DNA of 64,000 nt, taken from assembly GCA_032249695.1 (NCBI GenBank), contig JAVVHE010000005.1, positions 1 through 64,000 on the forward strand, in the 5' to 3' direction. How positions within the stretch are numbered: position 1 is the stretch's first letter; each line of letters starts with the position of its first letter. The notes under the pieces are model-generated. The model was given only the letters and a program-made list of their open reading frames with translations. It made no database searches and had not been told where the DNA came from. The position numbers were made by a program, and so were the translations under genes. This document shows, piece by piece, positions 39,624 to 48,922 of this stretch. This DNA comes from JAVVHE01 sp032249695 (lineage in GTDB: Bacteria; Pseudomonadota; Alphaproteobacteria; Sphingomonadales; Sphingomonadaceae).

Positions 39624-41447
39624 TTACGCCGCCCGCCGCGCCGCGATCCAGGCGTCGACGCGGCGTTCCAGGATCGTCAGCGGCTGCGATCCGCTCGCGA
39701 TCAGCAGGTCGTGGAAGCCGCGGATGTCGAACTTCGGCCCCAGCGCCGCCTCGGCCTTGCGTCGCAGCTCGACGATCTTCAGCATCCCGATCTTGTAGCC
39801 CGTCGCCTGGCCCGGCAGCGTGATATAGCGGCGCACCTCCGAGCGCGCCTGCTCGGGCGGCAGGCGGCCGGTTCTGGTCATGTAGTCGACCGCCTGATCC
39901 TCGGTCCAACCCATCGCGTGGATGCCCGTGTCGGTCACCAGCCGAGCGGCGCGGAACAGCTCGGCATCGAGCCGCATGAAGTCCGCCGCCAGGTCTGGAT
40001 ACGCTCCCATCTCCTTGCACAGCAGCTCGCTGTAGAGCCCCCAGCCCTCGCCGAACGCGACGTAGCCGTAGGTCTTGCGGAACTTCGGCCCCACCGATTG
40101 GCGCACCTGGATGTCGCCCTGCATCACGTGGCCGGGGATGCCCTCGTGGCACATCAGATCATAAACCTTGGCCGGATCTAGCGTGTTGCCCAGCAGGTGC
40201 ACGTAGACGCGCCCCGGCCGCACGCCGTCGGGGCTGGGGCCGGCTGCGTGCGCGGCGCCGCCAGCGACCTCGCTGAACGACGGCTCGCGCACCACCTCAA
40301 CGCGATAGGCCGGAAGCTCGCCGAAATAATTGGGCAGGCGCGTGCGCGTGTCGGCAATCGCTGCGTTGGCTTGGCTGAGATACTCCTGGCGCAGCGCATC
40401 GGTCCACGGCACCGCGGGGAAGCGCTTCGCCCGGTCGGCATAGTAGGCGCTGCGATCCGCCAGCCCCGCCTTGCGGGCGAGCGCATCCTGCTCGGCTTCC
40501 AGCCGCGCCACCTCCTTCAGGCCGATCGCATGGATCTGCGCAGGCGTCAGGTCGGTCGTCGTCGCAAGCTTCAGCGCCGCCGCATAATACGCCGCGCCGC
40601 CGGGCAGCGAGACCGCGCCGACCTTGCCGCTCGGCGCCCTGGGCAGCTCCGCCTGCTCAAAGGCGATGATCCGCTCGTAAGCAGGCTTCATCGCGATCAA
40701 CGCCGCGCGCGTCTCGGCGATCAGCGCTTCGGCGTCGGCGGCGCTCAGCTTGTTGGCTGCGGTCAGCTTGGCGACCTTGGCCTTGGCGTCGGCCATCAGC
40801 GGCGAGTCCGGCCCGTCGCCGAACGGCGCGCCGCTGATGATCGCGCGCGAACCCGCGATCACACGCTCCACCTGGAACCTCGGCGCGCGGATGCCAGCGT
40901 TGGCGGATTTGGCGCTGCGCTCGATCGCCACGTCCAGCGCGGCAGGGATTGCGCGCAGGCGGGCGTTGTAGGCGCGCATGTCCTCGGCGCTGGCAACCGT
41001 ATGCGTGTTGATCATGAAATCGGGCAGCGTCTGGTGCGCCGAATAGAGGAACGAATAGAAGGGCGGCCGGTACTGGCGGAACTTGTGGCTCAGCTCAGCG
41101 CGATCGAGTTCCAGCGCCCAGATATCATAATTGACCTGGCCCTCGGGCGACAGCTTGGCGCGATTGAACTCGCGCTTCATTTTGGCGACGCTTGCACGCC
41201 GCCATTCCAGCATCTTCAGCTCGCCCGCCTCGCTGTTGTCGTCGAGCTTGTCCTGGCCTTCCTTCATCCCCAGTCGCGTCGCGAGCTGCGGGCGCATCCG
41301 CACTTCCTCGGCGAACTGATCGTCGAGGAAGCTCGTCAGCCGCTGATCCTCGGCGCTGGGAGCGGGCGTGGGCGGCGCTGCCAGAGCCACGGCTGGAGCA
41401 GCACCGGCCAGCAACGCTGCGATGCCAAGCTGAACGAAACGCGTCAT
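39624..41447 (-). CDS. Exported DUF885 family protein (putative metallopeptidase)
   Basis: DUF885 proteins are abundant in sphingomonads and are thought to be zinc peptidases; activity is unproved for most. The 607-aa protein has a signal peptide (residues 1-23, ending AVALAA), so it is exported. The core carries the family motif CHEGIPGHVMQG around residue 430, followed by GWGLYSELLCKEMGAY with a conserved Glu, and RLVTDTGIHAMGWTEDQAVDYM. HEGIPGH resembles an HExxH-type zinc site with altered spacing. It stands alone, between the leuD fragment and proA. Confidence 0.87.
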   Translation of the reverse strand: MTRFVQLGIAALLAGAAPAVALAAPPTPAPSAEDQRLTSFLDDQFAEEVRMRPQLATRLGMKEGQDKLDDNSEAGELKMLEWRRASVAKMKREFNRAKLSPEGQVNYDIWALELDRAELSHKFRQYRPPFYSFLYSAHQTLPDFMINTHTVASAEDMRAYNARLRAIPAALDVAIERSAKSANAGIRAPRFQVERVIAGSRAIISGAPFGDGPDSPLMADAKAKVAKLTAANKLSAADAEALIAETRAALIAMKPAYERIIAFEQAELPRAPSGKVGAVSLPGGAAYYAAALKLATTTDLTPAQIHAIGLKEVARLEAEQDALARKAGLADRSAYYADRAKRFPAVPWTDALRQEYLSQANAAIADTRTRLPNYFGELPAYRVEVVREPSFSEVAGGAAHAAGPSPDGVRPGRVYVHLLGNTLDPAKVYDLMCHEGIPGHVMQGDIQVRQSVGPKFRKTYGYVAFGEGWGLYSELLCKEMGAYPDLAADFMRLDAELFRAARLVTDTGIHAMGWTEDQAVDYMTRTGRLPPEQARSEVRRYITLPGQATGYKIGMLKIVELRRKAEAALGPKFDIRGFHDLLIASGSQPLTILERRVDAWIAARRAA

Positions 41448-41513
41448 TTTCGGGTCCTCCCGTGTTCGCCGTCCGCACTAAAATGGTATGTGGCTCGCGT
41501 GAAGGGGGCTGCT

Positions 41514-42767
41514 TCAGCCGCGCACCTGGCCCGTGCCGCGCACCAGCGTCTTGTAGGTGGTCAGCTCCTCCAGGCCCACCGGTCCGCGCGCGTGGAGGCG
41601 TCCGGTGGCGATGCCGACCTCTGCACCGAAGCCGAACTCGCCGCCGTCGGCGAACTGGGTCGAGGCGTTCCACAGCACGATCGCGCTGTCGACCGAGCCG
41701 AGAAAGCGCTCGGCTGCGGCCGCGTCCCCGGTCACGATCGCGTCGGTATGGCCCGATCCGTGGCGCGCGACGTGCGCGACCGCCTCGTCGATCCCGCCGA
41801 CGATCCGCGCGGCGATGATCGCGTCCAGATATTCGGCGCCCCAGTCGGCTTCGCTCGCGGGCCGGACGCGGGCATCGAGCGCTGCGACGGCAGCGTCGCC
41901 GCGCACCTCGCACCCCCGCTCGATCAGCGCAGCAACCAGCCGCCGCGCGAGATCGGGGCGCGCGGCATCGATCAGCAGCGTCTCCGCCGCGCCACACACT
42001 GCGGTGCGCCGCAGCTTCGCATCCAGCATGACGCGCTCCGCGATGTCCGCGTCGGCGGCTTTGTGCACGTAGACGTGATTGATCCCGTTCAGATGCGAGA
42101 GCACCGGCACGCGCGCTTCGGCCTCGACGCGCGCGACGAGCGACTTGCCGCCGCGCGGGATGACGAGATCGATCAACCCGGCTGCGCCGAGCAGCGAGCC
42201 GACGATCGCGCGGTCCTGCGAGGGAACGAGGAGCGCAGCCGTGGGCAGCCCGGCCGCCGCCAGCCCCGCCTCGATACATGCGATCAGCGCAGCGTTGGAC
42301 CGGGCTGCCTCGCTGCCGCCGCGCAGGATGCAGCCATTGCCGCTCATCAGGCACAAAGCCGCCGCCTCGGCGGTGACGTTGGGGCGGCTCTCATAGATGA
42401 TCGCGATCACGCCGATCGGCACCGCGACGCGCTCGAAGCAGAGGCCGTTGGGCCGTTCCCAACGCTTCAGCACGCGGCCAAGCGGATCGGGAAGCGCGGC
42501 CACGGTCTCCAGCCCCGCTGCGATCGCCTCCAGCCGGGCGGGTGTCAGCGCCAGCCGGTCGGCGAGCGCGGAGCTGAGCCCGCTCGCGGCGGCGCGGTCG
42601 GCTGCGTTCGCTGCCAGCACCGTATCCGCCCGCCCGCGCACAAGGTCGGCTGCAGCGCGCAATGCAGCACGCCGCTGGTCGGCGCTCGACGCGGCAAGCA
42701 CGCGCTGCGCCGTGCGCACGCTCTCCGCCCAGCCGCGCACCGCCTCACGCGCGTGCGCTTCGGTCAC
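41514..42767 (-). CDS. proA: Gamma-glutamyl phosphate reductase
   Basis: ProA reduces gamma-glutamyl phosphate with NADPH to glutamate-5-semialdehyde in proline synthesis. The 417-aa protein has the aldehyde-dehydrogenase fold motifs YESRPNVTAEAAALCLMSGN, ILRGGSEAARSN, and the catalytic cysteine in RRTAVCGAAETLL, with the C-terminal GPVGLEELTTYK typical of the family. Start ATG at 42767 overlaps the proB stop by four bases (ATGA), so proB and proA are translationally coupled. Confidence 0.96.
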   Translation of the reverse strand: MTEAHAREAVRGWAESVRTAQRVLAASSADQRRAALRAAADLVRGRADTVLAANAADRAAASGLSSALADRLALTPARLEAIAAGLETVAALPDPLGRVLKRWERPNGLCFERVAVPIGVIAIIYESRPNVTAEAAALCLMSGNGCILRGGSEAARSNAALIACIEAGLAAAGLPTAALLVPSQDRAIVGSLLGAAGLIDLVIPRGGKSLVARVEAEARVPVLSHLNGINHVYVHKAADADIAERVMLDAKLRRTAVCGAAETLLIDAARPDLARRLVAALIERGCEVRGDAAVAALDARVRPASEADWGAEYLDAIIAARIVGGIDEAVAHVARHGSGHTDAIVTGDAAAAERFLGSVDSAIVLWNASTQFADGGEFGFGAEVGIATGRLHARGPVGLEELTTYKTLVRGTGQVRG

Positions 42768-43879
42768 AGCAGCACCATCTGGTCGCGGTGGATCACCGCC
42801 GAGCGCGGCTCGTGCCCCAGCGCCGCCGCATGTTCGTCCGACCGCAGCCCCATGATCCGCCGCAGCGCGTCGGCGCGATAGGCCGACAGCCCGCGCGCGA
42901 TCGTCCGCCCGCCGGGCGCCAGCACCTCCACGACATCGGCCCGGTTGAACGCGCCGTCGATTGCAGTCACACCCGCTGCGAGCAGGCTCGCCCCGCCCGC
43001 CAGCGCCGCGGCCGCGCCCGCGTCGACGCTGATGCGCCCCGCGGGTTCAGACACCGTCACCAGCCACGCCCGCGCGCGGCCGACCGATCCGGGCTGCGGC
43101 ACGAACACCGTGCCCACGCCGCCGCCGAGGAAGCGCGACAGCGGGCGCTCGCCGCGCCCGTCGGCGATGCCCAGCCAGATGCCCGACGCCACCGCGATGC
43201 GAGCCGCCATCAGCTTCGCTGCCATCCCGCCGGTGCCCGGGCCGCGCGCTCCGCCCGCCAGCGCGGCGACCTCGTCGATCGCGCGCACCTCGGCGATGCG
43301 TGTTGCAGCGGGGTCACGCGCCGGGTCGGCGGTCATCAGCCCATCGACGTTTGAGAGCAGTAGCACCGCCTCCGCGCCCGCAGCCACGCCGACGCGCGCA
43401 GCGAGCCGGTCATTGTCGCCGAAGCGGATCTCGGCGGTCGCCACCGTGTCGTTCTCGTTCACCACCGGCACCACGCCCAGCCCCAGCAGCCGGTCGATCG
43501 TCGCCGCGGCGTTCAGGAACCGGCGCCGGTCCTCGAGATCGCCCAGCGTCAGCAGCAGTTGCGCCGCGAGCAGGCCCCGTGCCGCGAACAGTTCGGACCA
43601 CAGCGCCGCCAGCGCGATCTGGCCGACGGCGGCCGCGGCCTGCGCGCTTTCCAGATCGCGCCGCCCGCCGCCGGGCAGGCTGAGCGCCGCCGCGCCGAGC
43701 GCAATCGCGCCCGAACTCACCAGCACCACGCGCTGCCCGCGCGCTGCCCGCTCGGCAATGTCGGCCGCGAGAGAGGATGCCCAGTCGCGCCGAACCGCGC
43801 CGCCCTCGCCCGCGAGCAGCGCCGAGCCGACCTTGACGATCAGCCGCCGGGCATCGGCGAAGGGCAGGGGTCCGGACAT
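42764..43879 (-). CDS. proB: Glutamate 5-kinase
   Basis: ProB phosphorylates glutamate, the committed and proline-inhibited step of proline synthesis. The 371-aa protein has the amino-acid kinase motifs LIVKVGSALLA, VLVSSGAIALGAAAL, NENDTVATAEIRFGDNDRLAA and GTGGMAAKLMAA, followed by a C-terminal PUA domain (about 280-371). Length matches the full kinase-plus-PUA form. The start ATG at 43879 is internal to a longer frame that upstream shadows the peroxidase gene. It is 44 bases downstream of the peroxidase gene and overlaps proA. Confidence 0.96.
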   Translation of the reverse strand: MSGPLPFADARRLIVKVGSALLAGEGGAVRRDWASSLAADIAERAARGQRVVLVSSGAIALGAAALSLPGGGRRDLESAQAAAAVGQIALAALWSELFAARGLLAAQLLLTLGDLEDRRRFLNAAATIDRLLGLGVVPVVNENDTVATAEIRFGDNDRLAARVGVAAGAEAVLLLSNVDGLMTADPARDPAATRIAEVRAIDEVAALAGGARGPGTGGMAAKLMAARIAVASGIWLGIADGRGERPLSRFLGGGVGTVFVPQPGSVGRARAWLVTVSEPAGRISVDAGAAAALAGGASLLAAGVTAIDGAFNRADVVEVLAPGGRTIARGLSAYRADALRRIMGLRSDEHAAALGHEPRSAVIHRDQMVLL

Positions 43880-43923
43880 GTTAGCACCATCGCGGGCAGC
43901 CCGCGCCCGCGCAACCGCCGCGA

Positions 43924-45642
43924 TCAGTCGTCCGGCCGCGCCGCGCGAACCGCGAAGGACGGATTGCAGCTCGTCCCCGGCGCGGCCGAGCGCGACATCA
44001 GCCCGCACACGCCGCCCGCATTGTCGATCAGCTCGCCCAGCGCGCTCATCGGCCCCTCGAACGCCGCCTGGTGCACCTGGTCGGCCAGCAGCGGGTTGGT
44101 GAAGATGTGCGTGAACGCATCGACCGAAACCATCGTCCGAACGAGCGGCGGCAGCACGGCGTCCTCGTCGCCATACTCGCGGCCCTCGCAGATCAGCCCC
44201 ACTGGCAGCTCGACATGTTCGACCGAACCGTAGAGCTCGGTGAGCGCCGCGGTCGCGCGCTCGTTGCCGCCGGTCAGCTCGGCGATGCTCTCCGGCGCGC
44301 GACGGCCGAAGCGCGCGCAGTAATCGACAAAGGGCGCCAGCTCGAATGTCCGCGCCATGTCGATTGATGCCATTTCTGCGCGCCACAGCCATGCTGGCGT
44401 GTTGAACGGGCCGATCCGGCCCGCGTGCTGCGTCGATGCGCTGTTGATACAGCGCTCGACTCCGTGGCGTTCCAGCACCGCGTTGTTGAAGCGGTAGCTG
44501 GCGTGGTCGTAGCGAACGCCGTCGACATCCAGCCGATCGGGCACCATGCCATGCCAGCGGTAGAGCAGGTTGAACTCCAGGCTGATGCGGTTCGACCGGT
44601 ACCAGCTCTGGTGCTCGGCGAAGTGCCGTTCCAGCCGGAAGCGGAAGCCGTCGCCCGCCAGATGATTGATATAATCCTCCACCACGATCGCGAGGACGTT
44701 GCGAATCATGACCGTGCGCGTGGTTTCGAACAGGCGGTCGTCGTCCCAATCGGGGTGGATGCGCTCGATCGCGGCTGCGACGCGGTTGTGCTCGCGCACG
44801 CACATCGTCGAAAGCGCGGTGTAGAGGATCGTCGAGTTGCCGCGGTCGAGGCCGGTTGCGTACATGCGGCTCCAGCGGTCGGGCTCGGCGGCCTGGGGCA
44901 GGCTGCGGGCGAGCGCGGCGCGCATCCACTCGCCCAGCACATGCTCCACCGGCGGGCAGCTGTCGTCGCGGATGTAGCTCAGGTCCGCAAACTCGGGCAG
45001 CACCGCCCCCTGCTCGTCGGTCAGCCGGGGCAGATGGCCGCCGGGCAGCTTCATCCGCCCGCCGCGCCGCTCGCGGAGCGCCCAGGTCGTTCGCTCATCG
45101 AGCCCGTAGATCTGGCAATAGTCGATCTCGTGATTGGAGGTCGTGCGCCGCCTGTCGATCGGGTCGGTGCGCAGGAAGCTGTCGGTGAACCATTGCGCGA
45201 AAAAGCAGAACAGCGTCGATGTGCGCGGGCAGGGGATGAATTGCCCCTCGGGCCGCAGCAGTACGCTGCGGACGACGCGCTCGCGATCGGGCAGCGGGCG
45301 CGAGGGCGGCTTGGGCGGCAGGTGGCGGCCCGTGTAGCGCCGGTCGGCAAGCCCCGGCCAGCTGACATAACCCGATGGCGCGAACGGAGCCGACGCGGCG
45401 ATCCCGCGCGCCAGCGCCGGGACAGCGGGCGCGTGCGAGGGGAGCGACTTGGCGGTCGCGGCGGTAGCGCCGGCATCGGGCGGCCCCATGCCCATCCCGG
45501 TCCACAGCGAGTAGGGGTGCGGCCGCTTGCCCCGCTCGGCCGACACCGCGAAGTTGATCTTCAGTTCCTCGGTCCAGTGCGGCGCCACGCGCTCCAGCAG
45601 CGGCAGCACGTATGTCAGCGCAAAGTCCTTCAGCCCGCTCAT
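43924..45642 (-). CDS. Cyclooxygenase-like haem peroxidase/dioxygenase
   Basis: This 572-aa protein belongs to the animal haem peroxidase superfamily and aligns by eye with prostaglandin G/H synthases. Matches are STLFCFFAQWFTDSFLRTD (142-160), STMCVREHNRVAAAIERIHP (278-297), VEDYINHLAG, EFNLLYRWHGMVPD (356-369) and LYGSVEHVEL. The proximal haem His (His364) and radical Tyr (Tyr361) of the LYxWH motif are kept, as is the distal Gln (Gln150). The distal His is replaced by Asp154 (FAQWFTD versus FAQHFTH). No signal peptide or EGF domain is present. A fatty-acid dioxygenase role is inferred; lost peroxidase function is possible. It lies 44 bases upstream of proB on the same strand. Confidence 0.87.
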   Translation of the reverse strand: MSGLKDFALTYVLPLLERVAPHWTEELKINFAVSAERGKRPHPYSLWTGMGMGPPDAGATAATAKSLPSHAPAVPALARGIAASAPFAPSGYVSWPGLADRRYTGRHLPPKPPSRPLPDRERVVRSVLLRPEGQFIPCPRTSTLFCFFAQWFTDSFLRTDPIDRRRTTSNHEIDYCQIYGLDERTTWALRERRGGRMKLPGGHLPRLTDEQGAVLPEFADLSYIRDDSCPPVEHVLGEWMRAALARSLPQAAEPDRWSRMYATGLDRGNSTILYTALSTMCVREHNRVAAAIERIHPDWDDDRLFETTRTVMIRNVLAIVVEDYINHLAGDGFRFRLERHFAEHQSWYRSNRISLEFNLLYRWHGMVPDRLDVDGVRYDHASYRFNNAVLERHGVERCINSASTQHAGRIGPFNTPAWLWRAEMASIDMARTFELAPFVDYCARFGRRAPESIAELTGGNERATAALTELYGSVEHVELPVGLICEGREYGDEDAVLPPLVRTMVSVDAFTHIFTNPLLADQVHQAAFEGPMSALGELIDNAGGVCGLMSRSAAPGTSCNPSFAVRAARPDD

Positions 45643-45706
45643 CGCATGTCCCCCCCGGACCGAAGACTGCACCCGTTCGCCCAGCTCGGCAAACAGCCGG
45701 TAAAGG

Positions 45707-46099
45707 TCAGCCGAGCATCGCCTCCAGCTGCGGCAGCAGCGGCAGGTCGGCCGGGGGCATGGGCAGCGCGTAGAGTTCGTGCGGGCGGAGCCAGCGGATC
45801 GGCGCTCCATGAGGGCTGCCGTCCCATTCGCGCGTGATGAACAGCATCAGGATCAGGTGGAACGTGTCGTAGGCGTGGCTCGCGAAGCCAGCCGGAGCGA
45901 CGCAGCACAGCTCGATGCCAAGCTCCTCGCGCAGCTCGCGACGCAGTGCATCCTCGGGCGTCTCGCCGGGTTCGAGCTTGCCGCCGGGGAATTCCCACAG
46001 GCCGCCCATGGGCTTGCCGACCGGGCGCTGCGCAACGAGAACGCGGCCGTCGGCGTCGACGAGGGCCGCCGCAGCAACGTGGACGATGGGCATGCTCAC
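45707..46099 (-). CDS. Nudix (d)NTP pyrophosphohydrolase, MutT family
   Basis: MutT-type enzymes remove oxidised nucleotides such as 8-oxo-dGTP. The 130-aa protein has a complete Nudix box from GGKLEPGETPEDAL through RRELREELGIEL (GX5EX7REUXEEXGU), preceded by MGGLWEFPGG, which is typical of the MutT subgroup. The GTG at 46099 overlaps the stop of the upstream M48 gene (GTGA); the ATG at 46093 is an alternative start two codons in. Coupling to a periplasmic protease has no obvious functional logic. Confidence 0.9.
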   Translation of the reverse strand: MSMPIVHVAAAALVDADGRVLVAQRPVGKPMGGLWEFPGGKLEPGETPEDALRRELREELGIELCCVAPAGFASHAYDTFHLILMLFITREWDGSPHGAPIRWLRPHELYALPMPPADLPLLPQLEAMLG

Positions 46100-47532
46100 C
46101 GCGCGAAACGCACGATCTTGACCGGGGCGCCGGGCTCCAGCCGCGCATTTGCTGGCAGGTCGTTCAGCGCGCGGAACCGCTCTACGGGAAGGTCGTCATA
46201 GGCCATCTGGCGGCCGATGCTGTCGACACTATCGCCGGGTTTCGCCTCGACGATGTCGATGATGCGCGGGCGCACCGCCGATGCGTCGGCGGGCGACAGG
46301 AGCCGGAAGCTGTCGATCAGCCGACGCAGCGTCGTGTCGGCCGATCCGGCGGGCCCCAGCGCCACCTGGCTGAACACGCGGCCGGCGTCGCGCCCTTCAT
46401 AGACCGCCACCAGCAGGTCGGCCCGCCCGCGCCCGGTTCGCGCGCTGAGCGGCAGCACCGCCGCGCGCACGCCACCGATCGTGGTGCGGATCGCGGGGCC
46501 ACCCTCGGCGGGCGTATTGCCCAGCACGGCCCGCGCGAGGCGAAGCGCGTAGCCGTCCAGCCCTTCGCCGCGCTGCAGCGCGCCCTCGCCAAACTGCGCC
46601 TGCTCGCCGGCCGGACCCTTGGCGGTCACCGCGCTGCGGCCGTTCGCGAGCGTCCAGCCGGGCGGCGCGCGGAAGGCGATGCGCAGGCCCGGATGCACGA
46701 ACTCGGTGCCGCGAACGAGACCCTGCGCAGGGTCGTCGCCGTAGAGCAGGCCGTCGATCGCGCTGAGGTAGCTGCGCGCCTCCAGCCGCCCGCCGGTGCC
46801 CTGCGGCTCTCGGTCGGCGAGCTCAGCGGCGCGGCGCACGCGGTCCCCGGTCGCGGGATGGGTTCGCAGGAAGGCGGGCGAGGCAGCAGCAGCGTCGCGC
46901 CCGCTGAGCCGCGCGCGCAGCGCTTCCTCGCCGACCAGATTGTTGAGCGCCTCGGCCCCGGCGTGCGGATCATAGCCCGCGCGGATGAGCGCGCTGACGC
47001 CGATCTCATCGGCCTCATATTCCTGCCCGCGCGAGTAGCCGAGCACCGCCACGGTCCCCAGTGCGCCCGCGCCCTGCGCGACCAGGTCCGATCCCGTCAG
47101 CACGCCGGCGGCCGCGCCCAGGATCGACGCGAGCGTCGCGCGGCCCTGCCGCTTCTGGCTGTGGCGCGCCTTCACGTGGCCCAGCTCGTGCCCCAGCACG
47201 AAGGCAAGCTCCGCCTCGTTGTTCGACAGCGCCATCAGCCCGCGCGTCACGCCGATATAGCAGCCCGGCAGCGCGAAGGCGTTCACGATGTCGGTATTGA
47301 GCACGGTGACCGTGCAGTCGCTCCCGTCACGGCTGACGCCGGTGGCGACCGCCATCTGCCTGGCGACACGCTCAACCAGCGCGACTCCGGGTCCGTCATA
47401 GCGGCCGCCGAACTGATCGAACGCCTGTTGCGCGGGCTGGGCGTAGCGCACGCGGTCGCCCTGGCTGACCTGGGCGGCGGCTGGCTGGGTGAGCGCGGCG
47501 AGGATGACCGCGAGGGCAAGGCGCGTGGACAT
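46096..47532 (-). CDS. M48 metalloprotease with C-terminal LysM-like domain
   Basis: This exported zinc peptidase has 478 aa from ATG 47532. It has a signal peptide (ending in PAAAQ near residue 21). The zinc site HELGHVKARHS around residue 113 with downstream EYEADEIGV supplies the third ligand. The C-terminal 60 residues (IDIVEAKPGDSVDSIGRQM... ALNDLPANARLEPGAPVKIV) resemble a LysM fold, which would bind peptidoglycan. Such proteins act in periplasmic quality control. Its stop overlaps the MutT start. Confidence 0.88.
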   Translation of the reverse strand: MSTRLALAVILAALTQPAAAQVSQGDRVRYAQPAQQAFDQFGGRYDGPGVALVERVARQMAVATGVSRDGSDCTVTVLNTDIVNAFALPGCYIGVTRGLMALSNNEAELAFVLGHELGHVKARHSQKRQGRATLASILGAAAGVLTGSDLVAQGAGALGTVAVLGYSRGQEYEADEIGVSALIRAGYDPHAGAEALNNLVGEEALRARLSGRDAAAASPAFLRTHPATGDRVRRAAELADREPQGTGGRLEARSYLSAIDGLLYGDDPAQGLVRGTEFVHPGLRIAFRAPPGWTLANGRSAVTAKGPAGEQAQFGEGALQRGEGLDGYALRLARAVLGNTPAEGGPAIRTTIGGVRAAVLPLSARTGRGRADLLVAVYEGRDAGRVFSQVALGPAGSADTTLRRLIDSFRLLSPADASAVRPRIIDIVEAKPGDSVDSIGRQMAYDDLPVERFRALNDLPANARLEPGAPVKIVRFAR

Positions 47533-47572
47533 GGGCGTCGGTGCCACGCCCTAGCGCATGCGGAGCGCTGCG

Positions 47573-48430
47573 TCAGCCGTTGACGACCTCGCCGCCGTTC
47601 ACATGGATGGTCTGGCCGGTGATGTAGCTGCCGTCCTCGCACGCGAGGAACAGATAGGCCGGAGCGACCTCGTTCGGCTGGCCAGGGCGCCCCATCGGAG
47701 TGTCCTCGCCGAAGGTCTGTAGCTTCTCCTCGGACGCGCTGAACGGATTGAGCGGAGTCCAGATCGGCCCCGGCGCGACCGCGTTCACGCGGATGCCGCG
47801 TTCGACGAGGTTCTTCGCCAGACTGCGCGTGAATGCGGTCTCGGCGCCCTTTGTCGCGCTGTAATCCAGCAGATGCCGGCTGCCCTCGTAGGCGGTGATG
47901 CTGACCGTGTTGACGATCGCGGCTCCGCGGCGGAGGTGCGGCAGTGCAGCCTGCACCATGAAGAAATAGCCGAACACGTTGGTCTGGAAGGTGCGGCGCA
48001 GCTGCTCCTCGCTGATCTCGGCGAGGTCCTTCGCCTCGTGCTGCTCGCTGGCGTTGTTCACCAGCACGTCCAGCCGCCCGAACGCGCTGATAACGCGCTC
48101 GACCGCCTCGTGACAGAACGCGCGAGCACCGACATCACCGGGGATCGCCAGTGCGCGGCGGCCCTCGGCTTCGATGAAGCCGAGCGTGTCGGCGGCGTCG
48201 CCCTGCTCCTGCGGCAGGTGGACGAATGCCACGTCGGCGCCCTCGCGCGCGAACAGCACCGCCACCGCGCGGCCGATGCCGCTGTCTCCGCCCGTCACCA
48301 GCGCCACCTTGCCCGCCAGCCGCCCGCTGCCGGGATAGCGCGGCTGCCATTCGGGCTTGCGCTCCAGCGCTCGCTCCTCGCCGGGCAGGTTGTCGACGTG
48401 GACGGGATCGATCAGCGGACGGTTGTCCAT
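47573..48430 (-). CDS. SDR-family oxidoreductase (YghA/GsiB39-like)
   Basis: This short-chain dehydrogenase of 285 aa begins with the extended N-terminus typical of the stress-related YghA-like subgroup (LIDPVHVDNLPG ... PEWQPRYPGSGRL). It has the cofactor motif VTGGDSGIGRAVA near residue 45, NNASEQHEA, the catalytic Ser of VSITAYEG and the YSATKGAE (YxxxK) pair, then VAPGPIWTPLNP. The substrate is unknown; NAD(P)-dependent aldehyde/alcohol reduction is the usual activity. The C-terminal SYITGQTIHVNGGEVVNG is standard. Confidence 0.9.
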   Translation of the reverse strand: MDNRPLIDPVHVDNLPGEERALERKPEWQPRYPGSGRLAGKVALVTGGDSGIGRAVAVLFAREGADVAFVHLPQEQGDAADTLGFIEAEGRRALAIPGDVGARAFCHEAVERVISAFGRLDVLVNNASEQHEAKDLAEISEEQLRRTFQTNVFGYFFMVQAALPHLRRGAAIVNTVSITAYEGSRHLLDYSATKGAETAFTRSLAKNLVERGIRVNAVAPGPIWTPLNPFSASEEKLQTFGEDTPMGRPGQPNEVAPAYLFLACEDGSYITGQTIHVNGGEVVNG

Positions 48431-48496
48431 GGGGATGCTCCGGAACGGGGCGGGCGGCGACGCCGGAGCGCCGCCGCCCGCACAGAAGATTGGCGA

Positions 48497-48922
48497 TCAG
48501 AAGCCCGGCGGGGTGGTGCCGGTTCCGGGCATGGTACCCGTGGTCCCCGTCGTGCCGGTGACCGGCGGCGACATGGTCGAGCGCTGGTTCGAGCGGCTGC
48601 GGCTGTTGCGGTTGCCCGTGCTGCGCGAGCGGTTGCCCATGTTCGGGCCCATTGCATCGTCGCCCGTGCCGGTGCCCCGCGTCGCCGCAGATCCGGTGCC
48701 GGGGTTGGTGCTCATCGTGCCCGGCTGCGCGGTCTGCGCGCCCGGCGCTGCGCCGGCGGTTCCCGGCTGCATCCCCGTCATGCCCGGCTGGGTGCTCATG
48801 GTGCCGGGCTGCATGCCGGTCGTGCCGGGCTGCATGCCGGTCGTGCCGGACTGCATGCCCGTTGTTTGAGCCATCGCCGCGCCCGAGACGAGCGTGACTG
48901 CCATCAGAATAGCGATCCGCAC
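48497..48922 (-). CDS. Small exported low-complexity protein with TTPP C-terminus, member 1
   Basis: This 141-aa product has a signal peptide (residues 1-19, cleaved at AMA-Q) and a body of repeated TTGMQPG/MSTQPG units, encoded by a 21-bp tandem repeat at 48801-48863. Then comes a basic Asn/Arg/Ser patch and the C-terminus GTGTTPPGF. I do not recognise a family. The start is a GTG. Two further small exported proteins with Thr/Ser/Gly-rich bodies and the same Thr-Thr-Pro-Pro end follow upstream on the same strand. The protein is probably disordered and cell-surface or periplasmic; function unknown. Confidence 0.7.
   Translation of the reverse strand: MRIAILMAVTLVSGAAMAQTTGMQSGTTGMQPGTTGMQPGTMSTQPGMTGMQPGTAGAAPGAQTAQPGTMSTNPGTGSAATRGTGTGDDAMGPNMGNRSRSTGNRNSRSRSNQRSTMSPPVTGTTGTTGTMPGTGTTPPGF
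48801..48863. repeat. 21-bp tandem repeat, three units
   Basis: Three units of GTGCCGGGCTGCATGCCGGTC (the last with three changes) start at 48801, 48822 and 48843. In the minus-strand protein they encode heptapeptides of the form TTGMQPG/S. Copy number could vary between strains. Confidence 0.85.

Noticed and set aside
40197..42881. Plus-strand frame of 894 codons across DUF885, proA and proB
   Set aside because: It is antisense to three recognised genes and has the Arg/His-rich composition typical of GC-rich shadow frames.
48801..48863. CRISPR-like repeat array
   Set aside because: The units are contiguous 21-bp tandem repeats without spacers and encode a heptapeptide in frame.
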